Part shown: in pieces, positions 8,101 to 14,988 of the stretch
Layout: every line of letters begins with the position of its first letter
How positions within the stretch are numbered: the stretch's first letter is position 1
Assembly: GCF_000518765.1 (NCBI RefSeq)
Contig: NZ_KI912491.1
Coordinates: 1 to 54,205 of the forward strand
Source of the DNA: Ruminococcus flavefaciens ATCC 19208
Lineage (GTDB): Bacteria; Bacillota; Clostridia; Oscillospirales; Ruminococcaceae
Length of the DNA stretch: 54,205 nucleotides
Reading direction: 5' to 3'
Notes under the pieces: generated by a model
Told to the model about the DNA's origin: nothing
Database searches by the model: none
The model's input: only the letters and a program-made list of their open reading frames with translations
Made by a program: the position numbers and the translations under genes

Positions 8101-9699
8101 GAAACACCGCCAGAAGGCTATAATTACGATGATGTAAAAAATAACGGAGGAAAATTTTACGCTGAGATACTTACAAGCGGCGGCAGTGCATATGCAAAGG
8201 GCGACGGACTTCTTGTAAGGGGAAGGACCGCAGACTGGCACGGCGTAAAGCTGAAGCTTGATCCTTTGAAATTCAAGGCAAATCATACCTATACATTCAG
8301 TGTGTATGTCAAGTATGATAATGAAGCTTCTTTCCCTTCAAATGCGGGATTTGTAATGACATTCAATGATGGCCGTGAAAGCAGTACGAGCTACAAACGA
8401 GTCGCAGTGAAAAACGTACAGAAGGGTACGTGGACGCAATTGACCGGTACAGTTACACTGCCTGATGACATCAACCCGTATGGAATGTTTTTGCTTATCG
8501 AAACCAATGACAGTGACGGAAACGAAAATACTTTTAATGGACCTGAAAAATTCCGAATGGACGAGTTTACGGCTGTTGAAGGCTATAAAGATGTTTCTGT
8601 TACAGCGAATACAGGAGAGGTTACTATCAGTAATCATAACGATGTGATATATAACTTTGATTTCAGTGACGGTAAGCAGGGCTGGGTAGCCAATAAATCC
8701 TATGGCACTGTAACCCCTGAATTGAATGTCGGATATGATGATGGAAATAATGGAGCATATACACCATATCATTTTCTTGAAGTTACGCATCGAAAAGAAA
8801 CTGTAAACGGTTCGGTCGTCGGATTGGAGGGAAATGGTGCCAAAAGGCTTGTTCCCGATCTTATTCCGGGCGTAACATACCGTTTTGAGGGACAAATGCA
8901 AGGAAATGGTGATAATGAAGCGCAAAGAGGATTGCTGTCAATAGATACGATAAATACCGATCCAAACGGCGGACAGTATTCAAATACAAAGAATATTACT
9001 CCTGATCCTTTGGTATTGATCGACAAAACAGACCCTGAGAATATTAATGGGTATAATTGGGCACCGTTTGACTGCAATTTCACTATTCCTTCATATGCGG
9101 ATAGGTACAATATGTTCCTTTACTTTGAGACACCGTATAATAGTAAGGATTACGGTTCGTTCCGAATAAAGCCGTTTACAATAACACCTGTTCAGCCTGA
9201 ACTTACAGCAGACAAAGCAGGCTATACTCTGACCAATCCTGGTGTGGATGGTGTCTATAAATCAAACAATGATCAGTATCAGATAGCAGTGGATATGGCT
9301 TCTATAACTTCTCCACGTTTCTACAGTGACAGCTATGAGTTGGATACGGGCTTTTCCATGACTATTCCAATCAGCAGTGCGGATAACTGGGAACAGCATT
9401 ATACTAAGGCTGCTTTGGGAGAAGAAACCGGCTATCGTTATCTCTACTATGTTGTATCTGAAAATGTCATTGGAGCAACGGTTGATCAGGATTATGTAAT
9501 GCTCCCGATCGAAAACAACAATGTTGCTTCAAATGATGAAAGTTCACCAATACTTGTAAAAAACAAAAATATCAAATTCAAACTGCCGGAGACCGGGGGC
9601 GGCGGCAAAGATCGGATATACTTTTTCGGCGGAGTGCTCACGGCAATTGGAATAATAAGTTTATCCGCCTTGTACAGGCGAAAAAGGAGGCGAGTATGA
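5170..9699 (+). CDS. Giant LPXTG pilus tip adhesin with fibro-slime and carbohydrate-binding-like domains
   Basis: 1509 residues. After an N-terminal hydrophobic segment (about 20-45) come three His/Cys repeats of the form HTxxCY at residues 55-120. Residues about 400-560 hold a fibro-slime/PA14-like region (FKYSGDDDMWVFVDGKLLLD). CnaB-like domains start near 713 (INVNKSWIE) and 823 (LWVRKQWID). Two beta-sandwich regions at about 957-1137 and 1160-1337 resemble family 4/9/22 carbohydrate-binding modules, with N-terminal FTRNTNGWEA and FDFSDGKQGWVA signatures. The C-terminus has LPETG at about 1472, a helix and RRKRRR. Position between signal peptidase and major pilin marks it as the tip or accessory subunit, here likely binding plant or host glycans. 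Domain calls were made by eye; binding is inferred. Confidence 0.88.
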   Translation: MKNYFDSFYEIIHKNSVKRRRMISLLLILSIFVSSGVLWELRDTVITMVNEPLCGIEEHEHTDECYEYRLVCGLEENEEHTHTDECYEKVLVCGHDEHFHTALCYTDEELTENSVQSEDDKDIISIELPADDENENVELPVFKLGNDSVRVMDGEGSAVQDDEYNPVPIETIDNIAKGITFTLFDYHDPENALEARQNNYGISWDSEHNQWVHNNIKYVGVNYDFEKNKNRNIYNDILFFAYGTPAFTGEVGTFNVEGNNAYKNYQRDWDTVNDKYNPSKNNYAGDYNKDASGNTLSGNRPVQGIVVNQLVDGYPKINNVVDGTNYGSSLAYLFNDTPSDYKTVYKNVNHLLKDKDGHLVYNSDKNYAYFDKDTNNFIIYNGTYHIINDNHHRAGDHNNRTEETYEQANGYEMQIGFFPFDQYNTERRDPNFDGGNDFNHHFGLKMEADFINVPNPSEAVIFKYSGDDDMWVFVDGKLLLDIGGIHEPAEGLIDFTNGYVWVQDDIYGQSYSEIMGTTGMNTGLKQSEMPDNFDEDNDHKWIVKSIGELIGSDWDNTTNHKHSIKMFYLERGGCYSNLAMDMNLPTVRPLSVTKSVDYNGHYSDDYDSKDYSFTIYEKVNNEIVPANFGDGTSNTFTLKAGQRKDFYDLAETREFYVVETGIDTNIFSGVNVNGVSKGAFITPIGNTNIVSGDAVPLSSINQYDFTNVVREEQTTINVNKSWIETGGSSGNNDSKHDTHSIYFKLYRADSLDSGAPKQIEINGVSTFTLNKGNNWTMSFSDLPSRYGEHIYTYSVKELNVPDGYEVSYVSNGSGGLTIKNTANSDAELWVRKQWIDAPLDQQKPVELTLKRKRVSSSSTPASLTINLLDPGGNPLNSVTTSGVYEGGSVEFSLDVPGTVNYWWRDSAYEVDGQQRYYKLSSESLGFRKLGDKRFEVSNLQQGSNTIDIKIIADNTDDSLLLLHHSFTRNTNGWEANGETPPEGYNYDDVKNNGGKFYAEILTSGGSAYAKGDGLLVRGRTADWHGVKLKLDPLKFKANHTYTFSVYVKYDNEASFPSNAGFVMTFNDGRESSTSYKRVAVKNVQKGTWTQLTGTVTLPDDINPYGMFLLIETNDSDGNENTFNGPEKFRMDEFTAVEGYKDVSVTANTGEVTISNHNDVIYNFDFSDGKQGWVANKSYGTVTPELNVGYDDGNNGAYTPYHFLEVTHRKETVNGSVVGLEGNGAKRLVPDLIPGVTYRFEGQMQGNGDNEAQRGLLSIDTINTDPNGGQYSNTKNITPDPLVLIDKTDPENINGYNWAPFDCNFTIPSYADRYNMFLYFETPYNSKDYGSFRIKPFTITPVQPELTADKAGYTLTNPGVDGVYKSNNDQYQIAVDMASITSPRFYSDSYELDTGFSMTIPISSADNWEQHYTKAALGEETGYRYLYYVVSENVIGATVDQDYVMLPIENNNVASNDESSPILVKNKNIKFKLPETGGGGKDRIYFFGGVLTAIGIISLSALYRRKRRRV

Positions 9700-9768
9700 A
9701 ATGGCTTCCTGAGTACATAAACGGCGGATAAAAACAAAGACAAATCAAATAAAACGGAGGTAAATTAT

Positions 9769-11595
9769 ATGAAAAATAGTAAAAGATTTTTAGCGATGAT
9801 GACAGCAGGCTTTTTAGCTATCACACCTATGGCGGCAACTGCTATGACGGCTTATGCGGTAACACATACACTTACTGTTACCGATACGGATACCGTAGCT
9901 CATACTTATAAAGCTTATCCTATTATTTTAGGTACTAAAAATACTGACGGATCATTAACAGGTATTTCATGGGGCACAAATGTTAATTCAGCTGCTTTGA
10001 TATCAGCACTTACGACCAACGCTACTGCTCTCGGCATTACTGTTCCTGCAACCCCTACAATAGATGATATTGCAGAGGTTCTTGCAGGAATAACTGATGC
10101 TGACAAGATAGAAAAGCTTGCAAAGATACTGAATACCGATGCTATTCGCGGTACTACAGGAACACCTCTTTCACATAGCGATGATAACTACTCTGCAACT
10201 GTGGATGACGGTTGGTATCTTGTAGTGGATGAAACTTCGCTTGCAGCAGGCACATCATCGACCAGTACACAGGTAAGAAGTGCTAATCTGTTACAGGTAG
10301 TCGGAAATATCACTATAAATGCAAAGCACTCTCTTCCTACACTTGAAAAGAAGATCATGGAAGATCGTGATGATGACAGCACTCTTGAAGAATATGACAC
10401 AAGTACTGCTGCTATAGGCGATACTATTACATATCACATCAAGACCAAGGTACCTGATCTGAGAGGATATGAAAAGTACTTCCTTGTTGTTGATGATAAT
10501 CTCTCAGCAGGACTGGATTTTAATGATGATGTTACTGTCAAGGTATATAATCAGACCTCTGGTACATTATTATCTACTCTTACAGAAGATGATGACGATG
10601 ATTATACATTAGACAATTGTGATGCGGATTATTATGTTTCGACTACAGGAAAAACTGCAATAAAGATAGTATTTGAGAATGTTGTTAACAGACTCAGTAC
10701 ATTTACAGCAGGCGATGACATCGTTATAGAATATACTGCAACACTTAATAAAGATGCAAGTATTGATCCGTCTGTAGGAAATCCAAATTCAGCTAAGCTT
10801 ACATATTCAAATGATCCTAATGTAACCAATTCCGGAAAGAGCACTTCGACTCCTGATGAGCCTAATCCGCCAAGCGGAGGAGAGCCGGGCGATGTTGTTG
10901 GTGAAACACCTGAGGACAAGGTAAATACATATACAACTGCTATCAAGATCAAGAAGGTAGATCAGGACAATCAGCCTCTTGCAGGTGCAGAGTTTACACT
11001 TCAGGGCACTGCCCTTAATAAGGTGAACTATATATCGGGAACTACATTTGAAATAGATGATACTACTCCGGGAACATATTGGAAATTAAACACAGGTTCT
11101 TATACAACAGTTGATCCCCAAACTCCCGGCTTAAGTGATGCTGCTAAAGCAAAGTATGCAAATGACGGACATAAGTATAAAAAAGTTGAAGGTACAGCTT
11201 CTTTAACAACAGCAACAGGCTCGCCAAAGAGCATTACAGCAACAGTTGATGATGAAGGATACCTTACATTTACAGGCCTTGATGCAGGATCTTATACATT
11301 GATAGAAAGTAATCCACCATCAGGCTATAATGCAGCAGCTGATATAAGCTTTAAAATCGATACATCAGCAATAACCGAGAATTCAGTGACATGGACAAAT
11401 TCAAACTCAACAGCTTTTTCTGCTATGGATTCTGATAATATGTTCCCGACAACTATAGTAAACAGAAAGGGCTCGACACTTCCGACAACAGGTGGTATCG
11501 GTACAAAGCTGTTCTACATCATAGGCGGACTGCTGGTAACAGGTTCAGTAGTTCTTCTCGTAACAAAGAAGAGAATGAAGGCTAATGAGGAATAA
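9769..11595 (+). CDS. Major pilin (SpaH/EbpB-like, isopeptide-forming)
   Basis: 608 residues: signal peptide (about 1-30), a fimbrial D1-like domain, an isopeptide-forming D2 region, a C-terminal SpaA-like prealbumin domain (KIKKVDQDNQPLAGAEFTLQ) with E-box YTLIES, and sorting signal LPTTG at about 571 with helix and basic tail. The probable pilin-motif Lys, used by sortase C as the acceptor, is near residue 186 in NITINAKHSLPTLEKK, although the classic YPK is absent. It follows the tip adhesin by 69 bp with RBS CGGAGG. A hairpin separates it from the sortase gene. Its length and central position make it the backbone subunit. Confidence 0.92.
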   Translation: MKNSKRFLAMMTAGFLAITPMAATAMTAYAVTHTLTVTDTDTVAHTYKAYPIILGTKNTDGSLTGISWGTNVNSAALISALTTNATALGITVPATPTIDDIAEVLAGITDADKIEKLAKILNTDAIRGTTGTPLSHSDDNYSATVDDGWYLVVDETSLAAGTSSTSTQVRSANLLQVVGNITINAKHSLPTLEKKIMEDRDDDSTLEEYDTSTAAIGDTITYHIKTKVPDLRGYEKYFLVVDDNLSAGLDFNDDVTVKVYNQTSGTLLSTLTEDDDDDYTLDNCDADYYVSTTGKTAIKIVFENVVNRLSTFTAGDDIVIEYTATLNKDASIDPSVGNPNSAKLTYSNDPNVTNSGKSTSTPDEPNPPSGGEPGDVVGETPEDKVNTYTTAIKIKKVDQDNQPLAGAEFTLQGTALNKVNYISGTTFEIDDTTPGTYWKLNTGSYTTVDPQTPGLSDAAKAKYANDGHKYKKVEGTASLTTATGSPKSITATVDDEGYLTFTGLDAGSYTLIESNPPSGYNAAADISFKIDTSAITENSVTWTNSNSTAFSAMDSDNMFPTTIVNRKGSTLPTTGGIGTKLFYIIGGLLVTGSVVLLVTKKRMKANEE

Positions 11596-11635
11596 GCTGA
11601 TAAAATAATAATTACAGCAAATATCTGAAATGCTT

Positions 11636-11664
11636 GTGCAGCGGTGGAGCTTCCTCCGCTGCAC
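11636..11664 (+). terminator. Hairpin between major pilin and its sortase
   Basis: A 12-bp stem with one mismatch (gtgcagcggtgg / cctccgctgcac) and a 5-nt loop, followed by a weak tgcaatttta tract. It may be a partial terminator or an mRNA-stabilising end that makes pilin transcripts more abundant than sortase transcripts. Confidence 0.65.
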
Positions 11665-11691
11665 TGCAATTTTAACTACAAGGAGCTTTTG

Positions 11692-12528
11692 ATGAAGCGT
11701 ATCATTATCAGGTCGCTGCCGTTTGCAGCATTGTTTATAGGATTATTCCTGCTTTTGTATCCGACTGTCAGCGAGTATATAAATGCGCTGCATCAGTCAA
11801 AGGCTATTCAGGCTTATAACGAAATAACTGCTTCCATGAGCAGTGAAGATAAAGACAAGATGCTTGAAGCCGCAAGGGAATACAACAGCAGAGTTGCCTC
11901 AGCAGAGAATCCCATAATAGAACCCGAAAAAATACAGGGGTATTATGATACCCTTGATATTACGGGAACAGGTATAATGGGGTATCTTACGATCGAAAAG
12001 ATCAAGGTCGAGCTTCCTGTATACCACAGCGTAGATGATAACGTACTACAGGTGGCTGCGGGACATCTTCCGGGAACGAGTCTGCCTGTAGGCGGCAAGG
12101 GAACTCATGCCGTTATGTCGGGACATCGCGGTCTGCCCAGTGCAAGACTGTTTACCGATCTCGACAAAATGGAACTCGGCGACATTTTCTATATTACGGT
12201 CATGTCGGACGTTATCACTTATCAGGTGGATCAGATAAAGACGGTAAAGCCATATGATATAGAAGATCTGAAAATAGATCCCGAAAAGGACTATTGTACG
12301 CTTTTTACCTGTACTCCTTACGGTATCAATTCCCACAGACTCCTTGTAAGAGGTGTAAGGGTGGAAACAAAGGAAGAGTACAAGGTTTATGTAGCTAATG
12401 ACGTATTCATTATTTCTCCTTTTATTGTAGCTCCGATAATAGCGACTCCGATATTACTGGTATTACTGATACTGCTTATGATAAAAGGCAGTAGAAAAAA
12501 CAAGAAAAATAACAGAAAAGGCAGCTGA
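11692..12528 (+). CDS. Class C (pilus) sortase of the main operon
   Basis: 278 residues from the ATG at 11692, chosen because AAGGAG lies just upstream; an in-frame ATG at 11644 lies inside the intergenic hairpin. Two membrane helices (about 7-27 and 243-265) flank the sortase domain. His is in MSGHRGLPSARLF, Cys in TLFTCTPYGINSHR and Arg in LLVRG. It polymerises the major pilin and adds the adhesin. It closely resembles the sortase at 2280-3113. The stop codon overlaps the left arm of the operon terminator. Confidence 0.94.
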   Translation: MKRIIIRSLPFAALFIGLFLLLYPTVSEYINALHQSKAIQAYNEITASMSSEDKDKMLEAAREYNSRVASAENPIIEPEKIQGYYDTLDITGTGIMGYLTIEKIKVELPVYHSVDDNVLQVAAGHLPGTSLPVGGKGTHAVMSGHRGLPSARLFTDLDKMELGDIFYITVMSDVITYQVDQIKTVKPYDIEDLKIDPEKDYCTLFTCTPYGINSHRLLVRGVRVETKEEYKVYVANDVFIISPFIVAPIIATPILLVLLILLMIKGSRKNKKNNRKGS

Positions 12529-12554
12529 AACGTCGAAAAGCTGCCTTTTCTGTT
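12511..12554 (+). terminator. Terminator of the main pilus operon
   Basis: Perfect 16-bp inverted repeat (aacagaaaaggcagct / agctgccttttctgtt) with a 12-nt loop; the left arm overlaps the sortase stop codon. Confidence 0.9.
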
Positions 12555-12622
12555 ATCCTACCAATTATTATTACTACAAGTATACAAAATGTTATAAAAA
12601 TTTGAATTATCGCCATTTTCTC

Positions 12623-12651
12623 TTGACATTCTATACATTTTGTGATATTAT
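12623..12651 (+). promoter_or_regulatory. Promoter of the prepilin-like gene
   Basis: TTGACA (12623-12628) and TATTAT (12646-12651) with a 17-bp spacer, 41 bp upstream of the start at 12692. Confidence 0.8.
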
Positions 12652-12691
12652 ATATACATAGAGATAATCCTAAAGGTTAGGAGGGGTATAT

Positions 12692-13357
12692 ATGAACGAG
12701 CATGAAAACTGCATTAAAACTGATTCAAAATTAAAGGGCTTTACGCTCATTGAGCTTATTGTTGTTATCTGTATTATCAGTGTTCTTGCTGCTATGCTCG
12801 TTCCGAGCATTATGGGATATGTAGAGCTTGCAAGAAACAGAGCAGATGTATCTGCTGCAAATGTTGTCTGCAAGGCTATTCAGGCAGAATGTGCTATGGA
12901 CTCTGACAGAATAGAGTCTTTTACAAAAAATCCGTGGCTTGCAGGTGTTAATGCGGACGGCAGTAAATATGCAGCAGACGATCACGGTTATGTTTATGTC
13001 ACCCATGATGAAGTCCGTGTCAGCAGCTATGCCATTGCAAAGATACTTGAGGAAAACGGGTATATAACGTCGGCAGGCGAAAATCAGGGCGATATAAAAG
13101 AATATAAATATAAAAAGGATAAGTGTAAGGGACTTCTCTGCAAGTCCACAAAGAAATGGTACCGCTATCAGATAAATATAAATTACCGAGATGGTGAGGT
13201 ACATTTTACATATTCAGCAAATTCAAAGGATGGTGAAACATATAATGTTTCCGGTCAGAGCAGCGGCACCAATTTGCACGATCAGAAAGCATCTGAGATA
13301 TTTGCAGGTATGATCGGCGGTGAAGCTGACGATATCGTTTCACTTCCAGGATTGTAA
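12692..13357 (+). CDS. Type IV prepilin-like protein
   Basis: 221 residues. The N-terminus carries a 16-residue leader ending in LKG, then FTLIELIVVICIISVLAAML, the class III signal cleaved before Phe by a prepilin peptidase, with the conserved Glu at +5. The rest is soluble with paired Cys in DKCKGLLCKS. RBS TTAGGAGGGG precedes the start. It stands alone between terminators with its own promoter; no assembly ATPase, PilC-type platform or prepilin peptidase is in the window. It could be a minor pseudopilin of a machine encoded elsewhere, or use the membrane helix only as an anchor. Family is sure; function is unknown. Confidence 0.85.
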   Translation: MNEHENCIKTDSKLKGFTLIELIVVICIISVLAAMLVPSIMGYVELARNRADVSAANVVCKAIQAECAMDSDRIESFTKNPWLAGVNADGSKYAADDHGYVYVTHDEVRVSSYAIAKILEENGYITSAGENQGDIKEYKYKKDKCKGLLCKSTKKWYRYQININYRDGEVHFTYSANSKDGETYNVSGQSSGTNLHDQKASEIFAGMIGGEADDIVSLPGL

Positions 13358-13391
13358 TTGCCCCAACTTTATTTATATAAAGCCCCCTAAT

Positions 13392-13430
13392 ACAAACAAA
13401 AAACACGCTTTTGGCGTGTTTTTTGTTTGT
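13392..13430. terminator. Bidirectional terminator between prepilin and zinc-ribbon genes
   Basis: Perfect 17-bp stem (acaaacaaaaaacacgc / gcgtgttttttgtttgt) with a 5-nt loop. A- and T-rich arms allow termination on both strands. Confidence 0.92.
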
Positions 13431-13431
13431 G

Positions 13432-13854
13432 TCAGAATTTTCCTATACTTACCAGCTGAGCGGTAAACATCTTGCATTTTGGGCAGAAGGTTATTGAACC
13501 CCGCGTTTTTCTCAGAAGCGTGGAATGACAGCCGGGACATTCGTGTCTGAATTCGATTGTCAGAGTGAAATCCTTCTGGTTTAATGACATTTCCTTTGCT
13601 ATCTGCACGGAAAACTGTCTGCATTCCATACATTGATACAGATCGGTATCACAGTTGACATACATTTTTTCACGTTCGTTTTTTATGAGCTGCCTGACGG
13701 TCTCTCCGTATTTTCCGTAAAGTGCGGCACTGCGCAGTTCTTCTTCTGCTTCTTCGGTCCTCTTTTTATAGTCTTTTGTCATAAGTCTGCCGCCAACGAA
13801 AAATTCTTCTTCGTATCCGCATTCGTCGCATTTATACTTGTAAGATGTTCCCAT
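13432..13854 (-). CDS. Zinc-ribbon protein of unknown function
   Basis: 140 residues from the ATG at 13854, chosen for the GAAAGGAG site just upstream rather than the longer frame from 13911. Four Cys pairs or near-pairs are visible: CDEC near the N-terminus, CMEC in the middle, and CPGC and CPKC near the C-terminus, suggesting two zinc ribbons flanking a charged helical middle (KKRTEEAEEELRSAALYG). No signal peptide, so it is cytoplasmic. It could be nucleic-acid binding or a metal-dependent accessory factor. Convergent with the prepilin gene; no operon partner. Confidence 0.75.
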   Translation of the reverse strand: MGTSYKYKCDECGYEEEFFVGGRLMTKDYKKRTEEAEEELRSAALYGKYGETVRQLIKNEREKMYVNCDTDLYQCMECRQFSVQIAKEMSLNQKDFTLTIEFRHECPGCHSTLLRKTRGSITFCPKCKMFTAQLVSIGKF

Positions 13855-14062
13855 AGTCACCGCTCCTTTCGTATTATATTTTATATTAACACAAGTCGGT
13901 AAAAAAATCAAGTATATTATAGCGAGTCCTTTGGCTAAATAGGTATTTTATGCAATACTTGTGTCGATTTTTTATCAAATTCATAGATTTGTATAAGTGA
14001 CCATTGATTTTTTCAGAGCTGTATGTTATAATGTGATTATAAATTTATATGGGGGTATATGT

Positions 14063-14554
14063 ATGATCATAAGACATATTACTGAAAAAGATGATTATTC
14101 AGCCGTCAGAAATATATACGAAAAGAGCTGGAAGTTTGCATATAAGGGGATAATTCCGCAGGATTACCTTGACAATATACCTAAGGAAAAATGGGGCGGC
14201 AATATCCTGAAAAACGGAAGGACGGAAATAGGTGCTTTTGAGGGTGACAAGATAGTCGGAACTGCAAGCTTTTGTCCCTCACGCTGGGATAATTTCAGCA
14301 GCTGCGGCGAGATAGTAACTATTTATCTGCTGCCTGAGTATATCGGTAAGGGAATAGGCTCTGAGCTTCTCAAAGCCTGTATCGGTGAGCTGGAGCTTCT
14401 CGGATTTACGTCGATCCTTATATGGGTGCTTGAGGATAACTACAGAGCTCGCCGCTTTTATGAAAAGCACGGCTTTGTAAATACCGAAGATCACATGAGC
14501 TCTGAGATCGGCGGCAAGGTGCTGCAAGAGGTAATGTATATCAGAAGAAAATGA
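14063..14554 (+). CDS. GNAT-family N-acetyltransferase
   Basis: 163 residues from the ATG at 14063; the longer frame from 13997 has no ribosome site, while TATGGGGGTA lies before 14063. The acetyl-CoA pyrophosphate-binding motif A is YIGKGIGSELL, and motif B appears as VLEDNYRARRFYEKHGF. Such enzymes transfer acetyl groups from acetyl-CoA to amines on small molecules or proteins. Single gene with no informative neighbour; substrate unknown. Confidence 0.88.
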   Translation: MIIRHITEKDDYSAVRNIYEKSWKFAYKGIIPQDYLDNIPKEKWGGNILKNGRTEIGAFEGDKIVGTASFCPSRWDNFSSCGEIVTIYLLPEYIGKGIGSELLKACIGELELLGFTSILIWVLEDNYRARRFYEKHGFVNTEDHMSSEIGGKVLQEVMYIRRK

Positions 14555-14954
14555 TATGCCTCTGAGAAAGCCTGTAATGGCGTTTACGGCACGTTCAATT
14601 ATACGGGGATAATTCTGCTGATATATTCCTCTGAGCCGCTCCTGATGATTTTGAAGGCTGTCAGGAGATGGCTGACGTTATGAAGTGTGAAAATGCTGCT
14701 TCAGCAGTAGTTTATATACTGTTGTAGGGACAATTGTGAATTAGATGTTAACAAAATTTGCATTTCACGCACAAAAACAACATTTCGCGCTTTATATATT
14801 GCTTTTGTCACGAAGATGTATTATTATTAATACGTTGCTTGTGATGAGCACAAAGGGCATAATGAGGATGAATGACGTAATGGCTTTCACAGAATTAGTC
14901 CCTGTTCGTGCAGGCAGTGTTCCCTCATTGTCTGTACGTTTATATTGCACACAA
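14555..14954. other. Intergenic region without a recognisable gene
   Basis: About 400 bp between the acetyltransferase and the FtsX-type permease. Short open stretches such as around 14640-14724 look protein-like in composition but lack a start and a ribosome site, so they may be decayed coding sequence. I see no RNA gene. Confidence 0.45.
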
Positions 14955-14985
14955 AAAAGAGCAGTTCGTTATGAACTGCTCTTTT
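14955..14985 (-). terminator. Terminator of the FtsX-type ABC operon
   Basis: 13-bp perfect stem (aaaagagcagttc / gaactgctctttt) with a 5-nt loop and, on the minus strand, a T-rich tail, just past the permease stop codon. Confidence 0.85.
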
Positions 14986-14988
14986 GCT

